Shown: in pieces, positions 1-8,784 of the stretch
Numbering within the stretch: position 1 is the first letter of the stretch
Layout: each line of letters opens with the position of its first letter
Origin: RYN-230 sp963841695
Lineage (GTDB): Bacteria > Actinomycetota > Actinomycetes > Streptosporangiales > Streptosporangiaceae
DNA length: 64,000 nucleotides
Direction: 5' to 3'
NCBI GenBank assembly: GCA_963841695.1
Contig: CAWJDQ010000001.1
Coordinates: 186,001 to 250,000, forward strand
The notes under the pieces: generated by a model
Databases searched by the model: none
The model's input: only the letters and a program-made list of their open reading frames with translations
What the model was told of the DNA's origin: nothing
Position numbers and translations under genes: made by a program

Positions 1-1
1 G

Positions 2-358
2 CGCAGCGACGACGTGATCAACCGGGGCGGCGAGAAGGTTCATCCCCGGGAAATCGAGGACGTGCTGCTGTCCGACCCGCACGTCCGCGGGGCCGCCGTG
101 GTGGGCCGGCCGCACCGCCTGCTCGGCGAGGAGTGCGTGGCCTACGTGGTGACTGATCCGGGCCACGTGCGCCCGGGCCTGCCCGGCCAGCTACTCGGCC
201 GGTGCCGGCAGGCCCTCAGCGCGCACCAGCAGCCCGCCAGCGTCATCGTCGTGGACGCGCTGCCCACCGGTCCCACCGGCAAGCCCGACCGCCGCGCGCT
301 GCGCGCCGCCGCCGCGGAGAGCGGGATTTCCGCCCCGGCCGCCCCCCGCCCCCAGTGA
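2..358 (+). CDS. Adenylate-forming ligase (AMP-dependent synthetase family), C-terminal part, 5' end outside window
   Basis: Only the C-terminal subdomain is present; the frame is open to the window edge. It starts with the hinge motif 'RSDDVINRGGEKVHPREIE', the A8-type hinge of acyl-CoA synthetases and adenylation domains, and ends with 'PTGPTGKPDRRAL', which carries the A10 lysine that positions the carboxylate for adenylation. No carrier-protein domain follows, so it is more likely a CoA or free-standing ligase than an NRPS module. It lies 31 nt ahead of the ComA-like gene in the same direction and probably shares its transcript. The substrate cannot be read from this fragment. Confidence 0.8.
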   Translation, partial: RSDDVINRGGEKVHPREIEDVLLSDPHVRGAAVVGRPHRLLGEECVAYVVTDPGHVRPGLPGQLLGRCRQALSAHQQPASVIVVDALPTGPTGKPDRRALRAAAAESGISAPAAPRPQ

Positions 359-389
359 ACGACCAGCCCCACGAGAAGAGGAGTTTTCG

Positions 390-1193
390 ATGAAGGCCAA
401 TCCGCTCAGCCTGCCTCCGCGCAGTGTCAAGCCCCGGCGCGGCGGGCTCACCGTCGTCATCGACAACGGTGTCCCCGTCCGCGCCTTCGAGGACGCGATC
501 GCCAGCGCGGCCTACGGCATCGACCTGGTCAAGTTCGGCTGGGGCACGGCGCTGGTCACCCCCCGCCTGGCGGAGAAGATGGACTGCCTCGAGCAGTTCG
601 GCATCGGCTACTTCTTCGGCGGCACCTTGTTCGAGAAATTCGTCGCGCAGGATCTCGCCGAGGATTACTTCGAGTTCTGCCAGCGGTACGGCTGCGAATA
701 CCTCGAAGTCTCGGACGGCACGATTCACCTGCCGGCCGAGCGGAAGGCGCAGCTTATTACCCGTGCGGCCCAGGAGTTCACCGTGCTGAGCGAAGTTGGC
801 TATAAGGACGCGGAGCGCTCGGCCGCGCTCACCGGTGCTCAGTGGGTGTCCTTCATCGGGGCGGACTTCGCCGCGGGCGCGAGCTTCGTGGTGACCGAGG
901 CGCGGGAAAGCGGCCGCAGCGGCATCTGCGATCCGAGCGGCCGACCGCGGTTCGACGTCATCGAGCAGATCATCGACAGCGGTGCGGACTGCGGCCGGCT
1001 CGTCTTCGAGGCACCGGCCAAGGACTTGCAGGCCTTCTTCGTGACCCGGCTCGGCAGCGACGTCAATCTGGCCAACGTGGCGCCCGACGACGTGATCGCG
1101 CTGGAAACGCTCCGCCTGGGGTTGCGCTCGGACACTCTCGTCCATTTCGAGCTGGAGCGGCACGGGGAACGGAAGGCCGGGATCGGTGCCTGA
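390..1193 (+). CDS. ComA-family (phosphosulfolactate synthase-like) protein
   Basis: This 267-residue protein matches the (2R)-phospho-3-sulfolactate synthase family: a TIM barrel with 'GIDLVKFGWGTAL' near residue 45, 'YLEVSDGTIHLP' near 110, 'EVGYKD' near 135 and 'RLVFEAP' near 210. Characterised archaeal ComA adds sulfite to phosphoenolpyruvate in coenzyme M synthesis; plant HSA32 belongs to the same family without that role. A ribosome site (gaggag-like) lies just before the ATG. Its neighbours (adenylating ligase, VOC protein, membrane acyltransferase) look like specialised metabolism, not coenzyme M synthesis, so the reaction is open. A sulfonated or PEP-derived product is only an inference. 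Confidence 0.75.
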   Translation: MKANPLSLPPRSVKPRRGGLTVVIDNGVPVRAFEDAIASAAYGIDLVKFGWGTALVTPRLAEKMDCLEQFGIGYFFGGTLFEKFVAQDLAEDYFEFCQRYGCEYLEVSDGTIHLPAERKAQLITRAAQEFTVLSEVGYKDAERSAALTGAQWVSFIGADFAAGASFVVTEARESGRSGICDPSGRPRFDVIEQIIDSGADCGRLVFEAPAKDLQAFFVTRLGSDVNLANVAPDDVIALETLRLGLRSDTLVHFELERHGERKAGIGA

Positions 1194-1267
1194 CCCGTCA
1201 GCCCGCGCTACCCAGCCCGTCCCCGCGGGGACATGCAGATCAGCCGGCCCGCACCGGAAGGGGCATC

Positions 1268-1666
1268 ATGCGTGAGACGCGCGACGCTTGCCACATCGCC
1301 ATTCCTGCCCGTGATCTTGACGAGGCAGTGGCGTTCTACGTCAACGGCCTGGGCGTGAAACTTGCCCGGCGCTACCCGGACCGGGTGACCTTCGACTTCT
1401 TCGGTGACCAGCTGGTATGCCACCTGAGCGACCAGGTCCCGGCCGAGGCGGTCGCCTACCCCCGGCACTTCGGCGTGACCTTCGCCCGGCGCGAGGACTT
1501 CGACCACCTCGTGCGGGTGGTGGAATTCCGCAAACTCCCGGTGCTGGACGGCCCGTCGCTGCGCTTCGAGGGCCTGGCCGAGGAACACCGCCAGATCTTC
1601 CTCACCGATCCGTCCCGCAACGTGCTCGAGTTCAAGCAGTACGAAGACCCCCGCCTCATGTACTGA
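1268..1666 (+). CDS. VOC-superfamily (glyoxalase/dioxygenase fold) protein
   Basis: This 132-residue protein begins at the ATG after 'ggaagggg'. It has the paired beta-alpha-beta-beta-beta modules of the vicinal-oxygen-chelate fold: 'CHIAIPARDLDEAVAFY' at the start, with a metal-ligand His, and 'DPSRNVLEFKQYEDP' at the end, with the conserved Glu before the last strand. Such small VOC proteins act as glyoxalases, extradiol dioxygenases, isomerases or antibiotic-binding proteins. Its stop TGA overlaps the next ATG (TGATG), so it is translationally coupled to the acyltransferase. The substrate is unknown. Confidence 0.75.
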   Translation: MRETRDACHIAIPARDLDEAVAFYVNGLGVKLARRYPDRVTFDFFGDQLVCHLSDQVPAEAVAYPRHFGVTFARREDFDHLVRVVEFRKLPVLDGPSLRFEGLAEEHRQIFLTDPSRNVLEFKQYEDPRLMY

Positions 1667-2850
1667 TGGCGCGCCCCCACCTGGACCAGGTCAACGCCAT
1701 GCGGCCGATGAAGCAGGCCGGCGTGATCAGCACCCACGTGCTCACCTTCTTCGCGCCTGCGGCGGCCGGCGTGAGCACCAGCGCCGCGATGCTGCTGACG
1801 CACTTTTCCCGCGAGGGATTCTTCTTCGTCTCCGCGTGCATGCTGACGTACGCCTATCAGGACATCGCCCGGGGCGGCCTGCGCCGCTACTACCGGCGCA
1901 GGTTCGTCTCGGTCGCCATCCCTTACCTGTGCTGGAGCATGATCTATTTCTTCTACCTGCTCCCCACCGCGCATTATCCGAGCGTGGCTGTCGCCCTGGA
2001 GCATTTCGGCAAAGAGTTTGCCACCGGCTATTACCAGCTGTATTTCCTGGTCGTGCTCATGCAGTACTACCTGGTGTTCCCGTTCCTCATGATGTTCTTG
2101 CGGCGGACCCGGGACCACCACGGCGTCATCATCGTCATCGCCGCACTGGGACAGGTGGCGCTCATGACGTTGATGCACTGGAGGATCGTGCCGCTGCTCC
2201 ACAGCGGCTGGTTCGCGGAGGCCGCGCCCTACGCGTTCTACCTGATCGGCGGCAGCGTCGTCACGTTCCGTCTCGACGCGGTGAATGACTGGCTGCTCCG
2301 GCACGCGCGCCTGGTGATCGCGCTGACCATTGCGGCGGCCCTCGGTGCGGAGGCCATCTACTTCCTGGCCGAGGCGGGCGTGACCACCGCCCTCGGCTCG
2401 GGGAACGACCCGTTCCAGCCCAGCGTGATCCCGTTCAACGTCGGCATGATCGCCTGCCTGTACCTGCTCGGCGTGGCCCTGGTGAAGCCTGAGCGGTCGC
2501 GGCGGGTGCGGGCCGTGGTCCGCTCGGGCTCCGACAACTCCTATGGCATCTACCTGGCCCAGATGCTGTTCATCAACGCCCTGATCTGGCTCGGCTGGGC
2601 GAAGCTGCACACCGTGGTGTGGTGGCCGCTGCTCTGCGCCGCCGCCCTGGTTATCGTCTACCTGGGCTGCATGGCCCTGACCAGCCTCCTGGCCCGGACG
2701 CCGCTGGCCGTGCCGCTCACCGGGCGCCAGCGGCAGTCCTGGTCCACCCTGCTGCCCCGGCGCCGGGCAGCCGGCGCGGCGCCGGATGCCGCGGATCACG
2801 AGCACCCGGCGGACGTCCTCGATGCGCGTGATCCGCGGGTGCCTGCTTAG
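1666..2850 (+). CDS. Acyltransferase 3 family integral membrane protein
   Basis: This protein of about 394 residues has some ten hydrophobic segments and the layout of the OafA/NolL/acyltransferase-3 family. The conserved N-terminal His is in 'GVISTHVLTFF', followed by the 'EGFFFVSACML' helix and the basic loop 'RRYYRRRF'. These enzymes transfer acyl groups to sugars or lipid-linked intermediates at the membrane. The start overlaps the VOC stop codon. A charged tail of about 50 residues after the last helix is probably cytoplasmic. As last gene of the operon it may acylate the product made by the ligase and ComA-like enzymes; this is inference. Confidence 0.75.
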   Translation: MARPHLDQVNAMRPMKQAGVISTHVLTFFAPAAAGVSTSAAMLLTHFSREGFFFVSACMLTYAYQDIARGGLRRYYRRRFVSVAIPYLCWSMIYFFYLLPTAHYPSVAVALEHFGKEFATGYYQLYFLVVLMQYYLVFPFLMMFLRRTRDHHGVIIVIAALGQVALMTLMHWRIVPLLHSGWFAEAAPYAFYLIGGSVVTFRLDAVNDWLLRHARLVIALTIAAALGAEAIYFLAEAGVTTALGSGNDPFQPSVIPFNVGMIACLYLLGVALVKPERSRRVRAVVRSGSDNSYGIYLAQMLFINALIWLGWAKLHTVVWWPLLCAAALVIVYLGCMALTSLLARTPLAVPLTGRQRQSWSTLLPRRRAAGAAPDAADHEHPADVLDARDPRVPA

Positions 2851-3152
2851 CCGGTCACCGTGACCTGCTGCTTGTCGAACGCGACGTAGCCGCTGTAGTC
2901 CTGGCCGACCCGGCCGAAGGAGGCCGGGTACGGGTCGGGGTAGCTCCACGCCGCGTCGTGGTGGGTGGAACCGCCCACCGAGACGTCGTGATACTGGGCG
3001 ACGCCCTTCCACGGGCAGGTGTACGGCGTCGGGCTGTCACTGAACGCTCCGGCCAGGAGCGAGGAGGGCGGGAAGTAGTAGTTCCCCTCGATGGAGATCA
3101 GGTCGGACTCCGGGGCATCCGCAACGACCGTGCCGTCAACGGTGGCCTTCAT
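2847..3152 (-). CDS. DUF427 domain protein
   Basis: This 101-residue protein has the hallmarks of DUF427: 'MKATVDGTVVADA', then 'EGNYYFPPSSL', 'TPYTCPWKGVAQYHDV', 'AAWSYPDPYPA' and 'GYVAFDK'. The family is a small beta-barrel common in actinobacteria and fungi, with no settled function. I chose the ATG at 3152 over the upstream one at 3191 because a purine-rich site (gaagggaagagg) precedes it. It converges with the acyltransferase with a 4-nt overlap. Confidence 0.8.
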   Translation of the reverse strand: MKATVDGTVVADAPESDLISIEGNYYFPPSSLLAGAFSDSPTPYTCPWKGVAQYHDVSVGGSTHHDAAWSYPDPYPASFGRVGQDYSGYVAFDKQQVTVTG

Positions 3153-3344
3153 GGGCCTCTTCCCTTCGATCTGGGCGGTTTCCAGGTCCAACGCAGCGCA
3201 GGCCGCGCGGCTTCCCGGGGTCAGTTCGCGAGCTCCGGCCCGGCTGCCGGGTATTTGTTAACCCGGAAGGCTTCGTGCAATAGTGATCAAAAGACGTGCA
3301 GTGCTGCCGTAAACCTTGTAGCAAGACCACGTGCCGGGGGGCGT

Positions 3345-5667
3345 ATGGGTGCCGCGGAAGTGCGTGCTGTCGTCCCTGCGGCTGGCGAGCCGGCGGAATC
3401 GGCCCGGCCGCCGGCCGCATCGCTGCCGCCGCGGCCGCGATCCGGCGCGGCGCTCGAGACGAAGCTGCGCGGTCCGGAGCCCCGCGGGGAGTGGGTGGAG
3501 CGGCCGGAGCTGGTCGCCTATCTCGCCGGCCTGACCACGAGGCTCGTGCTCGTGGACGCCCCGGCCGGTTTCGGCAAGACCACGCTCGTCGCCCAGTGGC
3601 GTTCCAGCGCGGCGGAAACCCGCCCGTTCGCCTGGGTCTCAGTCGATCACGGGGACAATGATCCGGGCCGGCTGTGGCGGCATGTCGTGTCCGCGATCCA
3701 CCGCGCCTGCCCGGACCTGGACACGGGGAAACTCCTGGGCGAACTGCGGGTCCCGGTGCCTGACTTCACCGGAACGCTGCTTCCGCTGCTGGTCAAAGAG
3801 CTGGCCGCGCTGGCGGAGCCGGTCGTCGTGGTGCTGGATGACTACCACATGATCACCGCGCGCGCCTGCCACGAGCAGATCGCCTGGCTGCTGCTGCACC
3901 TGCCGCCCGCGGCCCAGCTGGTGCTGATTACCCGGGCCCACCCGGCCCTGGCCCTGGCCCGGCTGCGGGCCGCCGGGGACATGGCAGAGGTGCGCGCCGC
4001 CGAGCTCCGCTTCTCACCCGCGCAGGCTGGCGAGCTGGTCACCGCGGTGGCCGGTGTCAGGCTCAGCCCGGCTGATCTCACCGAGCTCGCCGAGCGGACC
4101 GAGGGCTGGCCCGCGGGGATCTACCTCGCCGCGCTCACGCTGCGCGGGCACCCGTCGCCGGGTGAGGTCATCCGCCAGTTCGCCGGAAACAGCCGGTTCG
4201 TCTTCGACTTCCTGGCCGAGGACGTGCTGAGCCGCCAGCCCCCGGAGATACGGCGGTTCCTGGCCCGGACCGCCATCCTCGGCCGGTTCTGCGCGCCCCT
4301 GTGCGACGCGGTCACCGGCTCGGCCGGGCTCCGCCGGCCTCATCGACCTGCTGGAGCGGGACAACCTGTTCATCGTGCCGCTCGATGATTCCCGGCAGTG
4401 GTTCCGCTACCACCATCTTTTCGCCGAGGCGCTCCGCCATGAGCTAGCCAGGACCGAGCCGGACCTGGTGCCCGCTCTGCACCAGCGGGCAGGCCGCTGG
4501 CATCGCCAGTCGGGCTCGGCTGACGAGGCCATCCGGCACGCGCAGGCCGCCGGGGACGCCGCCGGGGCCATTGATCTGATCGCGGCGAACTGGTACGCCT
4601 ACGTCGATTCCGGCCAGGTGGCAACGGTCCGGGGCTGGCTGAGCGTCCTGGGTGAGCACGTGGTCAGCGCTCACCCGCTGGCCGCGCACTGCGCCGCGTG
4701 GGTCGCCGCGCTCTCCGGCGACCGGCGCTCACTGCGGCGGTGGCTGCCGATTGTCGAAGCGGCCGGGCAGCAGGACGTGCTCCCGGACGGCATCCGCTCG
4801 CTGCAGTCCTCAGCCGCCCTGCTCCAGGGCACCTTCGGATTCGACGGCCTCGGCCCCATGCGCGAGGCCGCCGCCCGCGCCGTCGCGCTGGAAACCGACC
4901 CGGCCTCGCCCTGGCACGCGCTGGCGCGCAGCTCGTACGCGGCCACCCTCTACTGGTGCGGGGACCTGGAGGCGGCCGCCGCGCAGGCGCAGGCCGCGTC
5001 GTCGGGTGCGGGGTCCATCGCGCTCATCCGCATGCTGGGCTTCACGATCCTGTCCCTGATCGCCGCCGAGCAGGGCAACCTGGAGGAGGCCGGGCGGCAG
5101 GCCTGGACGGCCCGGGAGATCGTGACCAGCTCCGGCCTCGGCGGAGCCCCGCAGAGTTCGCTCGCGTTCGCGGCCGTCGGCGCCGTGTCCGCCGCCCGGG
5201 GGCAGCCCGCCGAAGCCCTCGCGGAGTTCGAGCGTGCGCTCCGGATCCGCCGGAAGCATCCTGGGATCAGCCCGTGGTTCACGCTGGAGCTCTTGCTCAG
5301 GATGGCGCCGGTGCTCGCCGATACCGGTGACCGGGCCCGGGCCACGGCCCTGGTCTCCGAGGCCAGGTTCCTGCTGACCTCGTCGCCGGAGGGCGCCGGG
5401 GTCCAGCTCGCCCGGCTGGGCGACGTCGAACGGCGGCTCGCCGCCGAGCCGCCGCCCATGCCGCTGAGCGAGCCACTGACCCAGCGTGAGACGACGGTCC
5501 TGCAGCTGCTGCGCGGGACGCTGTCGCTGCGTGAGATCGGCCAGGAACTCCACCTGTCGGCGAACACGATCAAGACCCACGTCGGGGCCATTTACCGCAA
5601 GCTTGGCGTGTCCACCCGGCAGCAGGCCGTCGACCGGGGCCGCGGTCTCGGCCTGCTAGGTCCGTAG
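3345..5667 (+). CDS. LAL-family (MalT-like) LuxR transcriptional regulator, frameshifted near 4330
   Basis: This is a large ATP-dependent LuxR regulator of about 773 residues once repaired. A Walker A ('DAPAGFGKTTLVAQW', residues 71-85) opens a STAND NTPase domain with Walker B 'VVVLDDYHM'. A helical repeat region follows, and the last 65 residues are a LuxR HTH ('LTQRETTVLQLL', 'HLSANTIKTHVGAIYRKLGV'). The frame changes near 4330: the first part runs out of homology after 'LCDAVTGSAG' and the second resumes as 'LIDLLERDNLFIVPLDD', consistent with one extra G. Both parts are otherwise intact, so a sequencing error is likely. It is transcribed alone and convergent with the dehydrogenase gene. 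Confidence 0.85.
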
Positions 5668-5700
5668 GCCCGGCGGGCGCCCAGCCGGGTGAAAGAGGAG

Positions 5701-5764
5701 CCCGCGGGCCGGTTGAGGCCCGCGGGCTGGAGGCCGGCCCGCCTGGCGCCGGCAGGCGGGCCGG
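5701..5764. terminator. Two tandem GC hairpins between convergent genes
   Basis: Two perfect stem-loops lie in the 111-nt gap between convergent genes. The first has a 10-bp stem (5701-5710 with 5717-5726, loop ggttga). The second has a 12-bp stem (5734-5745 with 5753-5764, 7-nt loop). There is no T tract, as is usual for actinobacterial terminators; the pair could serve both directions. Confidence 0.75.
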
Positions 5765-5778
5765 GGAACTGATGCTCG

Positions 5779-6789
5779 CTACGGCTGCAGGACGATGCGT
5801 GCCTTGGCCTGGCCGTGCAGGACCTCGTCGATGGCGTCGTTCACGTCCGCGAGCGGGCGGGTGGCGGCCACCACGCGGGTCCGGCCCGCCTGGTGCAGCG
5901 CGAACACGGTGGCCAGGTCGGCCCGGGTGCCGACGATGGACCCGATCACCGAGGTGCCGTTCAGCACGGTGTCGAAGACCGGGATCTGCAGCGTGCCGGC
6001 GGCGGGCAGCGCCACCAGCACCAGCCGGCCGCCGCGCCGGAGCCCCGCGTAGGCGGTGGCGAAGGACTTGTCGTCCACGGCCAGCCCCACCGCGACGCTG
6101 GCGCCCCCGTGGGACTGCAGGACCTTGGCCGGGTCCTCGGTGCGCGCGTCGATCACCAGGTCGGCGCCCAGATCCTTGGCCAGCTGGAGTTTCTCGTCGG
6201 TGATGTCGATGGCCGCCACGGTGCCGCCGAAGATCTTGGCGTACTGCAGCGCGAGATGCCCGAGCCCGCCGATCCCGGAGATGGCCACCAGGTCGCCGGG
6301 GCGCACGTTCCCGACCTTCACCGCCTTATAGGTGGTGACGCCGGCACAGGTGAGGGGCGCGGCGTCGATAGGGTCGATGCCGTCCGGGACCGGGGCAGCG
6401 AAGGCGGCGTCGGCCGTGAAGTACTCGGCGAAGCTGCCGTCAACCGAGTAGCCGGTGTTCTGCTGCTTCAGGCACAGCGTCTCCCAGCCGGTCAGGCAGT
6501 GCTCGCAGGTGCCGCAGGCGTAGCCGAGCCACGGCACGGCGACCCGCTGGCCGGGGCGGGGACTGGTCACGCCCTGGCCGGCGGCGTGCACGATGCCGAC
6601 CCCTTCGTGACCCGGGACGAACGGCGGGGTGGGCGTGACCGGCCAGTCGCCGTGCGCCGCATGGATGTCGGTGTGGCACAGGCCGGAGGCCTCCACCCGG
6701 ACGACGACCTGGCCGGGACCAGGCTCAGGAATCGGGCGCTCTTCGATGACCAGCGGCTGGCCGAATGCGCGGACAACTGCGGACTTCAT
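5779..6789 (-). CDS. Zinc-dependent alcohol dehydrogenase (MDR family)
   Basis: This 336-residue medium-chain dehydrogenase has catalytic zinc ligands C38 ('SGLCHTD') and H61 ('PGHEGVG') and structural-zinc cysteines C92, C95, C98 and C106 ('ACGTCEHCLTGWETLC'). The Rossmann motif 'GIGGLG' is near 172-177. Length and 'QNTGYSVDGSFAEY' match the AdhA/AdhP ethanol dehydrogenase group, which interconverts primary alcohols and aldehydes with NAD(H). The start is preceded by a ggag-type ribosome site. In this island it could regenerate NAD+ from acetaldehyde under hypoxia (inference). A hairpin separates it from the upstream membrane-protein gene. Confidence 0.88.
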   Translation of the reverse strand: MKSAVVRAFGQPLVIEERPIPEPGPGQVVVRVEASGLCHTDIHAAHGDWPVTPTPPFVPGHEGVGIVHAAGQGVTSPRPGQRVAVPWLGYACGTCEHCLTGWETLCLKQQNTGYSVDGSFAEYFTADAAFAAPVPDGIDPIDAAPLTCAGVTTYKAVKVGNVRPGDLVAISGIGGLGHLALQYAKIFGGTVAAIDITDEKLQLAKDLGADLVIDARTEDPAKVLQSHGGASVAVGLAVDDKSFATAYAGLRRGGRLVLVALPAAGTLQIPVFDTVLNGTSVIGSIVGTRADLATVFALHQAGRTRVVAATRPLADVNDAIDEVLHGQAKARIVLQP

Positions 6790-6852
6790 GATCTATCTCC
6801 CTGGAGGGTCTGCGGACGGCGGCGGCGAGGCGACCGTGACCGGGGCTGGGTG

Positions 6853-6891
6853 GCCAGATCCGGCCTCCCCGGAGGGCCGGCCGGATCTGGC
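6853..6891 (-). terminator. 13-bp stem hairpin between membrane-protein gene and adh
   Basis: Positions 6853-6865 and 6879-6891 form a perfect 13-bp inverted repeat (gccagatccggcc and its complement) around a 13-nt loop. It starts just past the stop codon of the 196-residue membrane protein (6901) on the minus strand, which fits an intrinsic terminator or attenuator before adh. Confidence 0.65.
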
Positions 6892-6900
6892 GCGGATCGG

Positions 6901-7491
6901 TCAGACGGTGGCCGGGCTGGCGTGCGCGGTCTTGGCCAGGACTTCGGTTTCGGCGGGGACGCGGCGCTCGTGCACCAGGCCGATCGCCGAGAGGATCAGC
7001 AGCAGGCCGGCGCCGATGAAGGAGGCGATGGCGCCGAACAGCGCGATCTGCCCGATCTGCCAGAAGCCGTAGGCCTCGAGCAGCATCGACCGCAGGGTGG
7101 TGCCGCGGAACACGGTCTGCACCAGGCCGGCCAGCGCGACGTTCTTGGGCTGGGCCAGTGATTCGGCGGACAGCTGGGAGTAGGTCTTGCCGTTGCCCAT
7201 GAGCTGCAGGTGGCGGGCGATGAAGTAGTCGGCGTAGGTCTTGGCCTGCGCGCCGGTGGTCATGGTCTGGCCGGCGTAGGCGCCCATCGCGGCCCGGTTA
7301 GCGGGCGGCAGGATCTTGAATTCGGGGTTGCTGGTCGTCGGGAACACGATCTTCTGGGCCGACAGCTGGCTGGAAACCTGCCCGCCGGCGTAGGAGTGGC
7401 CCCACAGCAGCAGGACGCCTGCCACCAGGAGCACCGCGGCCAGGACGAGCCCTCCCACGCTGACCAGTGCATCGAAAGTCTTGCGGCGCAT
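6901..7491 (-). CDS. Conserved actinobacterial two-TM membrane protein
   Basis: This 196-residue protein has a TM helix near the N-terminus (about residues 9-30, 'VGGLVLAAVLLVAGVLLLWG'), an extracytoplasmic domain of about 110 residues, and a second helix near 145-168. A short basic tail follows. I recall similar short proteins in actinobacterial dormancy clusters, often mislabelled 'aromatic ring-opening dioxygenase LigA'; nothing here supports dioxygenase activity. A dyad (7510-7531) and a DosR-box-like site (7602-7615) lie upstream, so hypoxic control is plausible. Function unknown. Confidence 0.7.
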   Translation of the reverse strand: MRRKTFDALVSVGGLVLAAVLLVAGVLLLWGHSYAGGQVSSQLSAQKIVFPTTSNPEFKILPPANRAAMGAYAGQTMTTGAQAKTYADYFIARHLQLMGNGKTYSQLSAESLAQPKNVALAGLVQTVFRGTTLRSMLLEAYGFWQIGQIALFGAIASFIGAGLLLILSAIGLVHERRVPAETEVLAKTAHASPATV

Positions 7492-7817
7492 GATGATGCC
7501 TCCTTTAAGGACCGGGCTCAGTGGCCCGGTCGTTAGTTCGTCATCAGCAAGCGTCCCGCCCGCCCGGGCCGCCGGTCAGGGCCGCAAGCCCCCGGCCGGG
7601 AAGGACTTCGGTCACCCGCGGCGGCGGCCCTTCGCCGGAACGCGCGGGCAGGCGGCGATATCACCGGGACCCGTGGCCCTGCGGATAAGCGACCTACGAC
7701 CCTGGCCTGAGCCGGCCGGAGAGGTAACCGTGGGCAGATAAACGCTCCGTTGAGCACGGCACGTACTCACGACCCCAGCCGGGGAAACCCGCGCTCACGC
7801 AGAAGAGAGGCCCGATC
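7492..7817. promoter_or_regulatory. Divergent control region with dyad and two DosR-like boxes
   Basis: This gene-free stretch lies between the membrane-protein gene (left) and the 33-codon ORF (right). It holds a perfect 8-bp dyad (7510-7517 with 7524-7531). It also holds two matches to the GGGAC-N4-GNCCC motif: AGGACTTCGGTCAC at 7602-7615 (111 nt before the left gene) and GGGACCCGTGGCCC at 7666-7679 (139 nt before the right gene). No protein-coding signal is convincing in it. Confidence 0.55.
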
Positions 7818-7919
7818 ATGAAGCGCATCACGGTGCTGGCGCTGGCCGCCGCCGCAGCCCTGGTCCTGCTGGCTGGCCAGGATGACATCCGCAGGTTCCA
7901 CCGCATGCGCAGCATGTGA
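7818..7919 (+). CDS. 33-residue single-helix small protein
   Basis: This short ORF starts at an ATG preceded by 'agagagg'. It encodes a basic start (MKR), one hydrophobic helix (about residues 4-20) and an arginine-rich end ('DDIRRFHRMRSM'). The layout resembles the small actinobacterial proteins grouped as DUF6893, from memory. It lies 139 nt after a DosR-like box and before a strong hairpin at 7951-7980, which supports a real transcription unit. Function unknown; probably a membrane microprotein. Confidence 0.55.
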   Translation: MKRITVLALAAAAALVLLAGQDDIRRFHRMRSM

Positions 7920-7950
7920 ACGCGGCATCGGTCACCACTGCCTCATGAAC

Positions 7951-7980
7951 GTGGCCGCCAAAGGTAACTTTGGCGGCCAC
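7951..7980. terminator. Perfect 13-bp hairpin terminator
   Basis: The arms at 7951-7963 and 7968-7980 (gtggccgccaaag and its complement) are perfectly paired around a gtaa tetraloop. The hairpin lies 31 nt past the small ORF and 70 nt past the stop of the convergent universal stress gene. It probably acts as a terminator for one or both. Confidence 0.75.
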
Positions 7981-8049
7981 GTCATGCGGGCCTGGTCGGG
8001 CACTGGCGGCCAGCCAGCACTGGCGGTCAATGGGGGCGGCTGGCCGGCT

Positions 8050-8487
8050 TTACTCGTGGTGCGGCATGACCACGCACGGGCAGTGCGCGTGCTGCACGAC
8101 CTGGGTGCTCACCGAGCCCAGCAGCATCCGCGCGAACCCTCCGGTCCCGCGGGACCCCACCACCAGCAGGTCGGCGTCCCGGGACGCGTTGATGAGTTCC
8201 TGCGCCGGGATACCGTTCACCGCGCTGACCGTCACCGACGCGGGCCGGGACTCGCCCAGCTGAGCAGTGGCCGCGGCCACCGCCTCCTCGGCCGCGTGCC
8301 GGGTCTTCTCCAGTTCTTCGTGGTCCGCCGGGAGAATGATCGGGTTACCGGTCCAGCCGTCGGACGCGACCGGGTGGACGGTCAGCACGGTGAGCGGAGC
8401 GTGGTGGGCCGCGGCCTCCTGCATCGCCCACACCAGCGCATGGTTGGCCCCATGCGATCCGTCGACGCCGACGGTGATTCCGGCCAT
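8050..8487 (-). CDS. Universal stress protein, single domain
   Basis: This 145-residue UspA-fold protein opens with 'ITVGVDGSHGANHALVWA' and has the ATP-binding signature 'GSRGTGGFARMLLGSVS' (G-2x-G-9x-G-S) near residue 113. ATP-binding USPs of this type are abundant in DosR-type dormancy regulons. A weak DosR-like site, AGGACCAAGAGCCT on the minus strand (8594-8607), is 107 nt upstream. It is monocistronic. Confidence 0.9.
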   Translation of the reverse strand: MAGITVGVDGSHGANHALVWAMQEAAAHHAPLTVLTVHPVASDGWTGNPIILPADHEELEKTRHAAEEAVAAATAQLGESRPASVTVSAVNGIPAQELINASRDADLLVVGSRGTGGFARMLLGSVSTQVVQHAHCPCVVMPHHE

Positions 8488-8593
8488 GAAGTGCTCCTTT
8501 TCCAGACGGCCTCCGGCCCGTAGCCAGAGGGTCGCGGTCCTTACCGTCCCACGTACTGGTTGGCTATACCAGATTCCTTAGGGTCGTGGCCAG

Positions 8594-8607
8594 AGGCTCT
8601 TGGTCCT
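8594..8607 (-). promoter_or_regulatory. Weak DosR-box-like site upstream of universal stress gene
   Basis: The minus strand reads AGGACCAAGAGCCT, which shares GGACC-N4-GCC with the stronger sites nearby but differs at the outer positions. It lies 107 nt before the USP start, the same spacing as the better sites in the island. Position supports it more than sequence. Confidence 0.35.
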
Positions 8608-8672
8608 GAATCGAGCCGGCCCCGATGCGGCCGGCCGGACGTGCCCGGCTGCGGTGGCCGCGGGGCCAGCCG

Positions 8673-8686
8673 GGGACGAAAGTCCC
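8673..8686 (+). promoter_or_regulatory. DosR-box-like palindrome upstream of nitroreductase gene
   Basis: GGGACGAAAGTCCC has perfect GGGAC/GTCCC arms and closely fits the mycobacterial DosR consensus core GGGACTWWAGTCCC. It lies 99 nt before the start of the Acg-like gene. It is the best single match in the window. Confidence 0.6.
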
Positions 8687-8784
8687 GGCCGGTTGCCCCG
8701 TCTGCCCCTGACGGTCCCCGGCCACCCGGACGTCAGGTGAAGCTACGCCGGACACGGATGCCGAGAGCCCGGGGGGAAACCGAG

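Noticed and set aside
390..1193. Calling the ComA-like gene a coenzyme M biosynthesis gene
   Set aside because: No other coenzyme M gene is visible and the neighbours point to specialised metabolism; the family includes members with other roles.
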